This document shows, one piece after another, positions 39,029 through 47,819 of a stretch of DNA of 64,000 nt. The stretch comes from JAEZBP01 sp963832725 (GTDB lineage: Bacteria > Myxococcota_A > Polyangia > Polyangiales > Sandaracinaceae), in contig CAWHVG010000003.1 of the NCBI GenBank assembly GCA_963832725.1, positions 1,054,001-1,118,000 on the forward strand, written 5' to 3'. Position 1 is the first letter of the stretch, and every line of letters begins with the position of its first letter. The position numbers and the translations under genes are program-made. Under the pieces are notes generated by a model. The model searched no databases. It saw nothing but the letters and a program-made list of their open reading frames with translations, and was not told where the DNA came from.

Positions 39029-40213
39029 TCAGCCCTCCTTCTTTCCGGCCGCCGCCACGATCTTCTTCGCGCCGTCCGCCATGGTGGTCGCCGGCGTGAT
39101 CGCGAGGCCCGACGCCTCGAGGATCTCGCGGCCCTTCTCGACGTTCGTGCCCTCGAGCCGCACCACCAGCGGCACCTGCAGGCCGACCTCCTTGGTCGCG
39201 GCCACGACGCCCTCGGCGATGACGTCGCAGCGCATGATGCCGCCGAAGATGTTGACGAAGATCCCGCGGACCTCGGGGTCGTGGAGGATGATCTTGAACG
39301 CCTGCGTCACCTGCTCCTTGGTGGCGCCGCCGCCCACGTCCAGGAAGTTGGCCGGCTCGCCGCCGAAGTGCTTGATGATGTCCATCGTGCTCATGGCGAG
39401 GCCGGCGCCGTTGACCAGGCAGCCGATGTTCCCCTCGAGCGCGACGTAGCTGAGACCGGCCTGCTTGGCCTCGACCTCGACCGGATTCTCCTCCGACCAA
39501 TCGCGCAGGTCGTCCCACTCCTTGTGGCGGAAGCCGGCGTTGTCGTCGAAGTTGACCTTGGAATCGAGCGCCACGACCTTGCCGTCTTCGGTCACGATCA
39601 ACGGGTTGACCTCGACCAGCGAGCAGTCCTCCTTCATGAACATCTCGTAGAGGTTCAATCCGATGGCCACGAGCTGGTTGACCTGTTTGGCCGGCATCCC
39701 CAGCGCGAAGCCGATGGCCCGCATCTGGTAGGGCTGGAGCCCGACGCCCGGGTCGACCCACTGCTTGAGGATCTTCTCCGGCGTCTCGGCCGCCACCTTC
39801 TCGATCTCGACGCCGCCCTCGGACGACGCCATCACGACCACGCGCCGCGTCTCGCGATCGACGAGCATCGCGAAGTAGATCTCGCGTGCGATGGCCAGGC
39901 CCTGCTCGACGTAGAGCCGCTCGACCTTCTTGCCCTTCGGCCCCGTCTGGTGGGTCACGAGCGTGGAGCCGATGAGCGCTTTGGCGGTCTCCTCGGCGGC
40001 GGCCTCGCCCTTGACGACCTTGACGCCACCCGCCATCCCGCGGCCGCCGGCGTGGATCTGCGCCTTCACCACCACCACCTCGCTGCCGGTGTCGGCGATG
40101 AGCTGCTTGGCGGCCGAGCGCGCCTCCGGCACGGAAAAGGCCGGGATGCCCTTCGGAATCGGGATCCCGTACTTCGCGAAGTACTGCTTGCCCTGGTATT
40201 CGTGGATGTTCAC
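39029..40213 (-). CDS. sucC: Succinate-CoA ligase beta subunit
   Basis: 394 residues. The ATP-grasp subunit binds nucleotide. Signatures: N-terminal 'NIHEYQGKQYFAKYGIP', 'VVVKAQIHAGGRG', 'LVEVNPLIVTEDGKVVALD', 'CLVNGAGLAMSTMDIIKHFGG' and 'ANFLDVGGGA'. It starts 10 bp after icd and ends 3 bp before sucD, forming a tight icd-sucC-sucD operon covering the isocitrate and succinyl-CoA steps. The 2-oxoglutarate dehydrogenase genes are not in the window. Confidence 0.98.
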   Translation of the reverse strand: MNIHEYQGKQYFAKYGIPIPKGIPAFSVPEARSAAKQLIADTGSEVVVVKAQIHAGGRGMAGGVKVVKGEAAAEETAKALIGSTLVTHQTGPKGKKVERLYVEQGLAIAREIYFAMLVDRETRRVVVMASSEGGVEIEKVAAETPEKILKQWVDPGVGLQPYQMRAIGFALGMPAKQVNQLVAIGLNLYEMFMKEDCSLVEVNPLIVTEDGKVVALDSKVNFDDNAGFRHKEWDDLRDWSEENPVEVEAKQAGLSYVALEGNIGCLVNGAGLAMSTMDIIKHFGGEPANFLDVGGGATKEQVTQAFKIILHDPEVRGIFVNIFGGIMRCDVIAEGVVAATKEVGLQVPLVVRLEGTNVEKGREILEASGLAITPATTMADGAKKIVAAAGKKEG

Positions 40214-40223
40214 GTGGCGCCTC

Positions 40224-41525
40224 TCAGCCCATGTTCTCGATGATCTTGGTGCCGAACTCGGAGCACTTCACCGTGGTGGCGCCCTCCATGAGCCGAGCGA
40301 AGTCGTAGGTCACCGTCTTGTTGGCGATCGACTTCTCGATGCCGTCGGTGATCAGCTTGGCGGCCTCGGTCCAGCCGAGGTGCTCGAGCATCAGCACGCC
40401 GCTGAGGATGACCGAGCTCGGGTTGACCTTGTCCAGGTTGGCGTACTTCGGCGCCGTGCCGTGGGTCGCCTCGAAGATGGCGTGGCCGGAGACGTAGTTG
40501 ATGTTGCCGCCCGGGGCGATGCCGATGCCGCCGACCTGGGCCGCCAGCGCGTCGGAGAGGTAGTCACCGTTGAGGTTGAGCGTCGCGATGACGTCGAACT
40601 CCTTCGGCCGGGTCAGCACCTGCTGCAGGGCGATGTCGGCGATGGCGTCCTTGACGATGATCTTGCCGGCCTTCTCGGCCTCGGCCTGCTCGGCGTTGGC
40701 GGCCTCCTGGCCCTTCGCCTGCACCGTGCGCTCCCACTGGCCCCAGGTGTACGTCTTGTCGGCGTACTCCCGCTCGGCGAGACCGAAGCCCCAGCTCCGG
40801 AACGCGCCCTCGGTGAACTTCATGATGTTCCCCTTGTGCACCAGGGTGACGCTCTTCTTGCCGTGCTCGATCGCGTACTCGATCGCGCCGCGCACGAGGC
40901 GCTCGGTGCCCTCGATGCTGACCGGCTTGAGGCCGAGGCCGGTCGTGTCGGGGAAGCGGATCTTCTTGAAGCGCTCGGGGAAGTTCTCCTTGAGGAAGCC
41001 GAGCATCTTCTTGGCGTCGTCGCTGCCCTGCTCGAACTCGATGCCGGCGTAGATGTCCTCCGTGTTCTCGCGGAAGATCACCATGTCGACGTCGCCGGGG
41101 CGCTTGACCGGCGAGGGGACGCCGGTGAACCAGCGCACGGGACGCAGGCAGACGTAGAGGTCGAGGCGCTGGCGGAGCGCGACGTTGAGCGAGCGGATGC
41201 CACCGCCGATCGGCGTGGTCAGCGGGCCCTTGATGCCGACGAGGTACTTGCGGAAGGCCTCGACGGTCTCGTCCGGGAGCCAGCTCTCGAACTCGTTGAA
41301 GGCCTTCTCGCCGGCGTAGACCTCGTACCAGGCGATCTTCTTCTTGCCGCCGTAGGCCTTCTCGACCGCGGCGTCGAAGACCCGCTGGCTGGCGCGCCAT
41401 ATGTCGGGCCCGGTGCCGTCGCCTTCGATGAAGGGGATGATGGGGTTGTCGGGGACGTTGAGCTTGCCGTCGTCTCCCATGGAGAGCGGCGTTCCCGACG
41501 TGGGCGGATCGAAGTGCTGCGACAT
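40224..41525 (-). CDS. icd: NADP-dependent isocitrate dehydrogenase
   Basis: 433 residues, close to the E. coli Icd type. It decarboxylates isocitrate to 2-oxoglutarate. Signatures: 'IPFIEGDGTGPDIW', the phosphorylatable loop 'IRSLNVALRQRLDLYVCLRPVR', 'FRENTEDIYAGIE', 'TLVHKGNIMKFTEG', 'NLNGDYLSDALAAQVGGIG' and 'HGTAPKYA'. The Ser of 'IRSLN' matches the AceK target site of enterobacterial Icd; AceK itself is not seen here. ATG 41525 is first in the operon; the 377-bp upstream region contains a tandem 18-bp repeat. Confidence 0.97.
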   Translation of the reverse strand: MSQHFDPPTSGTPLSMGDDGKLNVPDNPIIPFIEGDGTGPDIWRASQRVFDAAVEKAYGGKKKIAWYEVYAGEKAFNEFESWLPDETVEAFRKYLVGIKGPLTTPIGGGIRSLNVALRQRLDLYVCLRPVRWFTGVPSPVKRPGDVDMVIFRENTEDIYAGIEFEQGSDDAKKMLGFLKENFPERFKKIRFPDTTGLGLKPVSIEGTERLVRGAIEYAIEHGKKSVTLVHKGNIMKFTEGAFRSWGFGLAEREYADKTYTWGQWERTVQAKGQEAANAEQAEAEKAGKIIVKDAIADIALQQVLTRPKEFDVIATLNLNGDYLSDALAAQVGGIGIAPGGNINYVSGHAIFEATHGTAPKYANLDKVNPSSVILSGVLMLEHLGWTEAAKLITDGIEKSIANKTVTYDFARLMEGATTVKCSEFGTKIIENMG

Positions 41526-41756
41526 GCTGCGGTACCTCCATCCCCGTGAGGGGCGCGGTCCTGGCGCGGCCGAGAGACGGCCTCGCGCGAAAAGGGGCCA
41601 GTCCTATACCACAAGCCCGAGCGGTCGGAATCGGAGCGGCCCGACGAGCCGCGAAAGTGCGCGCTCCGCTTCGTGAGGCAAGTCACAAAAGCCCTCTACG
41701 GAGGCGCCGGCGCACGCCGCCGGCACCGTTTCGACGAGCGGCGAGGCACCGACCGC

Positions 41757-41838
41757 GCGGACCGCACGATTCGGAACGGACCGCACGATCGGAACGGACC
41801 GCACGATCGGAACGGACCGCACGATCGGAACGGACCGA
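41757..41838. repeat. Tandem 18-bp repeats in the icd-xerD gap
   Basis: Four copies of GGACCGCACGATCGGAAC plus a partial fifth (GGACCGACC). The first copy is one base longer (GATTC for GATC at 41768-41772). The array is ~230 bp upstream of the icd ATG and ~65 bp after the xerD stop. Apart from this the 377-bp gap 41526-41902 shows nothing recognisable. Repeated binding sites for a regulator are possible; CRISPR is excluded because there are no spacers. Confidence 0.9.
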
Positions 41839-41902
41839 CCCAACGGAGGGAGACGAGCGGGCGTACGGCAGAACGAAGCGAGGGGAGACTCGCCGCGGAC
41901 CT

Positions 41903-42799
41903 TCAGCCGCGCGGGTGATAGCGCTCGTGCATGCGGCCGAGGTGGTCGCCGGTGACGTGCGTGTAGACCTGCGTCGTGCCGATGTCGGCGTGACCGAGCA
42001 TCGTCTGCACGGCGCGCAGGTCGGCGCCGCCGAGCAAGAGATGCGTCGCGAAAGAGTGACGGAGCTTGTGCGGGCTGATGGTCTTCTGAATCCCCGCCGC
42101 CGCCGCGTAGCGCTTGATCAGCTTCCAGAACCCCTGGCGCGTCATGGGGCCGCCGCGCGAGGTCACGAAGAGCGCCGCCGCGGTGGGTCGCGCCCAGGCG
42201 CCGCGCTCGGGCAGCCACGCCTCGATGCGCTTCTTCGCGGGCACGCCGAGCGGCACCACCCGCCGCTTGTCACCCTTGCCCAGTACCTGCACGAACCCGC
42301 TCTCGAGGTTCACGTCGCCGAGCTGCATGGTCGTCAGCTCGCTCACGCGGAGCCCTGCCGCGTACATCGTGTAGAGCATCGCCGAGTCGCGCAGGCCGCG
42401 CCGCTCGCTCCGTTCCGGCATCGCCAGGAGCGCGGCCACCTCTTCGCGGGTCAGCACGGTGGGCAGCTTGCGGAGCAGCTTGGGCCCATCGATGAGCTCG
42501 GTCGGATCGCGGCGGATCTCCTTCTCGGACAAGAGCCACTTGAAGAGCCCGCGCACCGCCGCCAGGTGCCGCGCCTGCGAGCGCGCGCCGAGCCCGCGAC
42601 GGGAGAGCTCGAGCAGCCACGCGCTCACGGCCGCCGGGTCCACCTCGGAGAGCGCGATGCCCTCCTCTTCCAGAAAGCCCGAAAGCCCCACCAAGTCCGC
42701 GGCGTACGCCTCCACCGTCGCGCGGGAGAGTCCCCGCTCGACCTTGAGGTGCGTGAGAAACGCGTCCACCAGCAGATCGCGCGCCGCCATGCCCCTCAT
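41903..42799 (-). CDS. xerD: XerD-type tyrosine recombinase
   Basis: 298 residues from ATG 42799 (a second ATG at 42790 is equally possible). An N-terminal SAM-like core-binding domain ('FLTHLKVERGLSRATVEAYA') precedes a catalytic domain with the full Arg-Lys-His-Arg-His-Tyr set: R in 'AAGLRVSELTTM', K in 'LGKGDKRR', 'SPHKLRHSFATHLL', and 'LGHADIGTTQVYTHV'. The size and motifs fit the chromosome-dimer-resolving XerC/D pair and not a prophage integrase. No att-like repeats or phage genes flank it. Confidence 0.93.
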   Translation of the reverse strand: MRGMAARDLLVDAFLTHLKVERGLSRATVEAYAADLVGLSGFLEEEGIALSEVDPAAVSAWLLELSRRGLGARSQARHLAAVRGLFKWLLSEKEIRRDPTELIDGPKLLRKLPTVLTREEVAALLAMPERSERRGLRDSAMLYTMYAAGLRVSELTTMQLGDVNLESGFVQVLGKGDKRRVVPLGVPAKKRIEAWLPERGAWARPTAAALFVTSRGGPMTRQGFWKLIKRYAAAAGIQKTISPHKLRHSFATHLLLGGADLRAVQTMLGHADIGTTQVYTHVTGDHLGRMHERYHPRG

Positions 42800-42838
42800 G
42801 GTCGGCCGCGGGCGCGCGGGCCGCAACAAAGCGGAGCT

Positions 42839-45541
42839 TCAGAAGTACTGATCGAAGCTGATGTAGAAGCCGACCGGCGAGCGGGTGCGTAGCAGCATCC
42901 CGTTCTGGAAGACACGCGGATCCTGTCGCGTCAGCGGCACACCGATGTCGATGGCCAAGAGCCCCGGTTGCACGCCACCATACTCGTAGTGGACTCGTAG
43001 GCCGGCGCCCGCCTCGACGGCGCCGAGCGCGCTCAGTCCTTGCGGCGTGCCGAAGACGGCGCCGGCGCCGGTCCAGGCCACGAGCTGGAGCTCCCGCACC
43101 CAGAGCAGGTGCGCGATGTTCCAGGACAGATCCCGCACCGCCGTCCACCGGTGCTCGGCCACGGCGAAGAGCGCGCCGCGACCGATCAGCTCGCCGCTCT
43201 CGAACCCGCGCAGCCCCGCCCGGCCGCCAATCTGCTGCAGCTCGGAGGGGAGCGCGTCACCGGCCGTGAACCCACCGCCGGCCACGATGGCGAATGCGTT
43301 GACCAACCCCAGCGGAAACACGGCGCCGGCCCGCACGGTCGCGCGCACGTTGCCGCCGACCGAGCCGTCGTCCCGCACGGCCACGCCCCCGACCAGCGCG
43401 GCGCTGGCCCAGACGCCCTCGCGCGGGTCGAGCGCGTAGCGCACGGTGTTGAAGCCGCCCTGCAGGAAGACCTGCCCGCGCCAGCCGCCGAGGTTGTCGC
43501 CGCCGAAGCCCTGGTGCAGGCGCTGGAAGGAGAGGCCGCCGCTGAGGAAGCCCATGCGGCGGTTGGTGTGCACCTTGGGCCCGAGCCCCTGCACGTAGCG
43601 GACGCTGCCGCCCGTGAACGAGGGCGTGCGCTCGAGCTGGATGCCGATGGTGTGCTCGAGGTCGTAGCGGCGTCGGAGCGCGAAGTCGATGAGGCCGGTG
43701 AAGAGGGTCTCCGTCGCGTAGAAGTTCAAGAGGAACGCGTTGAGGATCGGCGGCCGCCAGGACGACTGCGTCGTGTCGTCGATGCGCGGGTGCCCGTCCG
43801 CCAGCGCGGGACTCTCCGGAAGACGGTGCCGCGGATCGACCACGGCCCCCGCGAACGCCGCCGGCGTGACGACGGTGACCACGCCGTGGTGCCCGGGCTC
43901 GTCCCACACGCCGCGCTCGATGTGCCCCGCCGCGTCGTGCACCTCCACCTCGACCGGCTCCACCCGTTCGGCGCCGTCGCGCCAGACCTCCACCCGGTGC
44001 TCCCAGCGCCCGTCGTCGAGCTGCCGCGAGTCGATGTGGCCCAGTCGATAGTTCACCGGCTCACCGGTCGCGCGCAGCCACGAGGCCAGCCGCCGCGCGC
44101 GCTCCGGCGAGGCCCGTCGCAGCGCCGAGCGCGCGTCCCGATTCCCCCGAACCAGCATCGCGATGAAGCGGTGGAACTCCTCCTCGCGCAGCGCGTCGCG
44201 GGCGCTCTCCAGGATGCGCCGCCCGCTCGAGAGCGGCTTGCGCGAGCGCACCGGGTCGTCCCGGAAAGGATCGCGCTCCTCGATGGTCGCGAAGTACGCA
44301 TCCACGAACGCGATCTGTGGCGCGTAGAGGAGCTGATCGACCGCCGGATGGAACGCGAAGAGCCCCAGCAGCTGCCGCGGCGTCTGGGCGAGATTGTGCC
44401 GCCGGGCCTCGTCGAGATCGACCAGAACCACGGCCCTCAGATCCGCGCCCCACCCTCGATCCGCCGGCGGATCCGCGCGGGCGGCGATGGGCTCGGCGAC
44501 GTGCCGAAAGAGCGCGCGGCGCAGCGCCCGGCGGTGGAAGTCGAGGGTCTGGTCGATGGGGAAGATCTGGAAAATGTGATCCGAGACCAGCACCACGCCG
44601 GGCGCGGTCGCCGCCAGCTCGGTCCGCGAGCGCACCTGCCAGATCACGATCCGCGGCGGGACCGGCACGCCGAAGGCCCGCGCGGTCGTGATCACATCGT
44701 CCGCCGCCGCCGCCACCAGCGCGCCGACGTCCACCTGCGCGAGATCGATCAGCCCGTCGATCCCGTGGACCTCCGCGGGCGGGGGCACGTAGAGCGGCGC
44801 CTCGGTGCGCAACACGAGCTGCACCCCGCTCACGTCGCGCGTCTGCTCGTAGAAGCGTGGCGCGGCCATGGCCGGCACGTAGGGCGCGCGCACGTCGACG
44901 CTGCCCGCGTGCCCCACCGCGTCGTTCCCGAGCAGCAGCTCTCCGTCGTCGCAGCGCAGCTCCACGTGCTGCTCGGCGTCGAATTCCCAGGCGTCGCCGT
45001 CGATCACCAGCGGATACCAGGGCGCGGCCATGGCGAGGACGCCGTCGTCGTCGCCGAGCCTGCCGAAGCGACCGGGCACCCGGAGCGAGAAGCGCAGGCT
45101 CAGCTCCACCGTGCGGGCGGGTCCCGATGGAATCGGAATCGACACGTCGGCGCCGGCCACGTCGCGCCCGCGCGGCTCGCCCGGCGGGCGCCACCTCGGC
45201 GCCGGGATGGACACCCCTCGTCCGTCGACGCTCGCGTCCTCGAGCGTGATCCCGCCTCGATCGACCTCGCCCGGATAGATCCACCGCCAGCTCCGCTCCC
45301 ACATCGCGGCGGGCGGGACCGCGAGGCGATCCGGATAGAGCCAGAGCCGCACGCGATCCTCGCCCTCCTCCACGCGCACCCGAACCCACATCTGCCCTTC
45401 GACGCGCCGCGCCCCGCGCTCCACCCGCGCGCTCACTCGATAGCGCTCGGGCACGGCGGCGCGGGCCGCGAGCGGGACGAGGAGGACCATCAGGGCCAGC
45501 GCAGCCACACCACACTTGCGGACCCACCGTTCAGGTCTCAC
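42839..45541 (-). CDS. Outer-membrane barrel protein with M1-peptidase-like N-terminal region
   Basis: 900 residues from GTG 45541, which gives a signal peptide (CGVAALALMVLLVPLAARAA). The open frame extends upstream to 46798, but that part is antisense to the amidotransferase gene. Residues ~30-560 resemble the beta-sandwich plus helical layout of M1 aminopeptidases ('WYPLVIDGDAWEFDAEQHVE', 'VVLVSDHIFQIFPIDQTLDFH') but lack HExxH; the equivalent helix reads 'HRRALRRALFRH'. Residues ~620-900 are a surface-antigen/BamA-like 12-16-strand barrel ('GGRAGLRGFESGELIGRG') ending in Phe ('SFDQYF'), the usual outer-membrane insertion signal. It may be a secretion or assembly factor. It is divergent from the small ORF at 45578. 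Confidence 0.75.
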   Translation of the reverse strand: MRPERWVRKCGVAALALMVLLVPLAARAAVPERYRVSARVERGARRVEGQMWVRVRVEEGEDRVRLWLYPDRLAVPPAAMWERSWRWIYPGEVDRGGITLEDASVDGRGVSIPAPRWRPPGEPRGRDVAGADVSIPIPSGPARTVELSLRFSLRVPGRFGRLGDDDGVLAMAAPWYPLVIDGDAWEFDAEQHVELRCDDGELLLGNDAVGHAGSVDVRAPYVPAMAAPRFYEQTRDVSGVQLVLRTEAPLYVPPPAEVHGIDGLIDLAQVDVGALVAAAADDVITTARAFGVPVPPRIVIWQVRSRTELAATAPGVVLVSDHIFQIFPIDQTLDFHRRALRRALFRHVAEPIAARADPPADRGWGADLRAVVLVDLDEARRHNLAQTPRQLLGLFAFHPAVDQLLYAPQIAFVDAYFATIEERDPFRDDPVRSRKPLSSGRRILESARDALREEEFHRFIAMLVRGNRDARSALRRASPERARRLASWLRATGEPVNYRLGHIDSRQLDDGRWEHRVEVWRDGAERVEPVEVEVHDAAGHIERGVWDEPGHHGVVTVVTPAAFAGAVVDPRHRLPESPALADGHPRIDDTTQSSWRPPILNAFLLNFYATETLFTGLIDFALRRRYDLEHTIGIQLERTPSFTGGSVRYVQGLGPKVHTNRRMGFLSGGLSFQRLHQGFGGDNLGGWRGQVFLQGGFNTVRYALDPREGVWASAALVGGVAVRDDGSVGGNVRATVRAGAVFPLGLVNAFAIVAGGGFTAGDALPSELQQIGGRAGLRGFESGELIGRGALFAVAEHRWTAVRDLSWNIAHLLWVRELQLVAWTGAGAVFGTPQGLSALGAVEAGAGLRVHYEYGGVQPGLLAIDIGVPLTRQDPRVFQNGMLLRTRSPVGFYISFDQYF

Positions 45542-45577
45542 ACGTTCGAGAGAGGCTCGCGACGTGCGTGAGCTCGG

Positions 45578-45778
45578 GTGGTGGGGCGACGCTCTTTGGC
45601 CTACGTACACATCGACTTCGCGATCCCGGTGGCGCTGCTCGCAGCGGCCATCGTGGGCGTGATGCTCGTCCGCCTCGCGGCTGCGCGGGGCGAGCGGGGG
45701 GCCAAGGAGCGCACGCGCCGGTTGATCGAACGGCATGGTGCCGCCGCGCGCGGTCGCGATCGCGCGTCCGGCGACTGA
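45578..45778 (+). CDS. Possible small single-span membrane protein
   Basis: 66 codons from a GTG. The only support is one clear hydrophobic helix (FAIPVALLAAAIVGVMLVRL) followed by a basic, amphipathic tail. There is no strong ribosome site. It lies in the 417-bp gap (45542-45958) between divergent genes, which otherwise shows nothing. It could be a chance ORF. Confidence 0.3.
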   Translation: MVGRRSLAYVHIDFAIPVALLAAAIVGVMLVRLAAARGERGAKERTRRLIERHGAAARGRDRASGD

Positions 45779-45958
45779 GATGAAAGAAAGCGCGTCCGTT
45801 GCGCCGTCCGCCGCTCGTGGCGGGCGCGACGACATCGGCAGACCTTGACTCGGCTCGTTTCGCGACACCAAGGTGGTTTCGTGGGCGCCGCCGGGCCCGA
45901 GGCCCCGATCGTTCCGACGGCCGCGCGTTCCGAGTGACGAGGCAGGAGGAGGAACACG

Positions 45959-46762
45959 ATGGGACGTCTTCTGGGCTACATGGCGAACCGCACCGATCGC
46001 CTCGGTGACGTCCTCGACGAAGAGCGCGAGGCCATCGCGCCGCCAGCCGATTTCCGCCCCGACGCCTGGGGAATTGGCTTCTATCAGGGCGGCGAGGTGC
46101 TCCACAAGAAGCGTCCGAAGCTCGACGAGGGACCGATCGATTGGGAGAGCGTAGCGCGCGGCGTGCGCTCGGACTGCGTCCTGATTCACTTCCGTCACGC
46201 CACGGTCGGCGACTTCCGCGCCGACAACACGCACCCCTTTCGGATGCGCCAGTGGCTCTTCGCCCACAACGGCACCGTCGAAGGCTTCAGCGCCATCCGC
46301 GACCGGCTGGTGGAGTCGCTGCCGGACTTCCTGCAGCGGAACATTCGCGGCGCGACCGACAGCGAGCACCTCTTCCACGTGGTGCTCTCGTTCCTGCACG
46401 ACGCGGGGCAGCTCGATCATCCCGACGCCGACGACAAGGTCGTGCTGGGCGCCCTCCGCTCCAGCCTGGCCCTTCTCGATCGGCATTGCGCGGAGGTCGG
46501 CGCGCCCGAGCCGACGCTGAACCTCATCCTCACCAACGGCCGGCACATGTACGCCGTCCGCCGCAACGCGCCGATGCACTACGTCGTGCGCGCCGGGCTG
46601 CCCTCCGAGGGGCCCACCACGGCCAACAATGGAGCGGGGGCGTTCCGCTACGTGCTCGCGTTCGGCGACGGGGAGACGCCGCCGCGCGGCTACTCCACGC
46701 TCGATCCGGCCTCGGTGCTCGTCGTCGACCGCAACCTCGAAGTGACGACGCACGCGCTCTGA
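45959..46762 (+). CDS. Class II glutamine amidotransferase homologue lacking the Cys nucleophile
   Basis: 267 residues. AGGAGGAGG upstream makes ATG 45959 a firm start. The Ntn-type fold is recognisable: 'DAWGIGFYQGGE', 'VLIHFRHATVGDFRADNTHPF', 'WLFAHNGTVEGF', 'DSEHLFHVVLSFL'. Family members begin Met-Cys-Arg, where Cys2 becomes the N-terminal nucleophile; here the protein begins Met-Gly-Arg-Leu-Leu-Gly. Glutaminase activity by the normal mechanism is therefore unlikely. It may bind a ligand, or use another chemistry. The lipoprotein gene at 46858 follows on the same strand. Confidence 0.82.
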   Translation: MGRLLGYMANRTDRLGDVLDEEREAIAPPADFRPDAWGIGFYQGGEVLHKKRPKLDEGPIDWESVARGVRSDCVLIHFRHATVGDFRADNTHPFRMRQWLFAHNGTVEGFSAIRDRLVESLPDFLQRNIRGATDSEHLFHVVLSFLHDAGQLDHPDADDKVVLGALRSSLALLDRHCAEVGAPEPTLNLILTNGRHMYAVRRNAPMHYVVRAGLPSEGPTTANNGAGAFRYVLAFGDGETPPRGYSTLDPASVLVVDRNLEVTTHAL

Positions 46763-46844
46763 GGCAGTCATCCGATCTCCGCCCCGGGCGCGCATCACGA
46801 AGGGCGAACGCCCGAGCGCTCCGAGCGCCGCGTGGCAGGCGAGA

Positions 46845-46850
46845 TATCCT
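46845..46850 (+). promoter_or_regulatory. -10-like TATCCT 7 bp before the 46858 ATG
   Basis: TATCCT with 7 bp to the ATG, the same arrangement as at 35089-35094 (minus strand). It predicts a leaderless transcript for the lipoprotein-cutA-MBL group. Confidence 0.45.
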
Positions 46851-46857
46851 GCCCGCG

Positions 46858-47451
46858 ATGCGCTCTGCCCTCGTCCTCTGCGCGCTCGCCTGCGCGGCGT
46901 GTGGCTCCTCGCGCCACGCCCCCGAAACGGCCAGCACTGGCGTGCCCCCCACCGACCGGGATCCCCTTCCCTTCACCCCCGCGCCGGAGCTCGGCGGGCG
47001 CACGGGCCGGACGGTGGCGCTCGCGGCCGCCGGCGGCGAAGATCAGGCCCGACAGATGCTGCCCGCGCTGCTCGACGCCCTCCGCACGAGCGATGCGCGA
47101 CGGCTGGAGCAGCTCCTGGCGGAGGAGGTGACCCAGCTCCAGGGGACCCAAGCCGCGCCGCGGGCGCGTGGGACGTTGGTGGAGCGCATCCTGCGGCACG
47201 CGCGCACGGCGGTGATCCAGCCCGACGCGCCGATCGCCGAGTTGGTCGATCTGGAGAGCGTGGAGGTGGAGCGGGCCGCGCGCTTCTACCGCAGCCGCGC
47301 GATACCGACCGGCGTGCGGGCCACCGACCTCGTCGTGCGGTTCAGGGTGCTCGAGCGGGGCCGAGGCCCTCTCCACGCCATGTTCCGCTGGGAGCACCTG
47401 GGGCAGATGGTGGTCCGCCCCGGACGCGACCCGCGCATCATCGCATTGTGA
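46858..47451 (+). CDS. Small hypothetical lipoprotein
   Basis: 197 residues. Signal peptide with lipobox 'LACAAC', a Pro/Thr-rich linker, then a ~130-residue alpha/beta region ('MLPALLDALRTSDARRLEQL', 'GVRATDLVVRFRVLERG') of a size and pattern that could be an NTF2/SnoaL-like fold. That is a pattern impression only. cutA follows 47 bp downstream on the same strand. There is no ribosome site, in keeping with the leaderless promoter proposed just upstream. Confidence 0.7.
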   Translation: MRSALVLCALACAACGSSRHAPETASTGVPPTDRDPLPFTPAPELGGRTGRTVALAAAGGEDQARQMLPALLDALRTSDARRLEQLLAEEVTQLQGTQAAPRARGTLVERILRHARTAVIQPDAPIAELVDLESVEVERAARFYRSRAIPTGVRATDLVVRFRVLERGRGPLHAMFRWEHLGQMVVRPGRDPRIIAL

Positions 47452-47498
47452 CGGCTGATTTCCGGCACTACACGGAGATCCTCACGGAGGGGAGACGA

Positions 47499-47819
47499 AT
47501 GCAGGACGGACCCATCTTGGTGCTGTGCACCGCGCCCGACTCGGAAGCGGGCGCTCGCCTCGCGCGCGGTCTGGTCGACGCGAAGCTGGCGGCCTGCGTC
47601 AACGTCGTGCCGGGGCTGCGCTCGTTCTACGTGTGGCGCGGCGAGGTCCACGACGATCCGGAGGTGCAGCTCCTGATCAAGACCCGCCGAGCGCGCTTCG
47701 AAGCAGTGCATCATTGGGTGAAGGAGAACCATCCCTACGAGGTGCCCGAGCTGATCGCCCTGCCGATCGAGGCGGGCTCGAAGGACTACCTCGGCTGGCT
47801 GGAGGAGCAGACCCGATGA
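47499..47819 (+). CDS. cutA: CutA1 divalent-cation tolerance family protein
   Basis: 106 residues, the normal CutA1 size, starting at ATG 47499 after GGAGGGGAG. Signatures: 'VLCTAPDSEAGARLARGLV', 'AACVNVVPGLRSFYVWRGEV', 'LLIKTRRARFEAV', 'HPYEVPELIALPI' and 'YLGWLEEQ'. CutA1 forms very stable ferredoxin-like trimers; a role in copper tolerance was reported in E. coli, but the general function is uncertain. Its stop overlaps the next ATG by 4 bp (ATGA). Confidence 0.94.
   Translation: MQDGPILVLCTAPDSEAGARLARGLVDAKLAACVNVVPGLRSFYVWRGEVHDDPEVQLLIKTRRARFEAVHHWVKENHPYEVPELIALPIEAGSKDYLGWLEEQTR

Noticed and set aside
41757..41838. A small CRISPR array
   Set aside because: The 18-bp units abut with no spacers and no cas genes are near.
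41903..42799. A mobile-element integrase and genomic island
   Set aside because: Size and motifs fit housekeeping XerC/D; no phage genes, tRNA target or att repeats flank it.
42839..46798. Reading the outer-membrane protein as 1319 residues
   Set aside because: The first ~420 codons are antisense to the amidotransferase gene and have no signal peptide; the GTG at 45541 supplies one.
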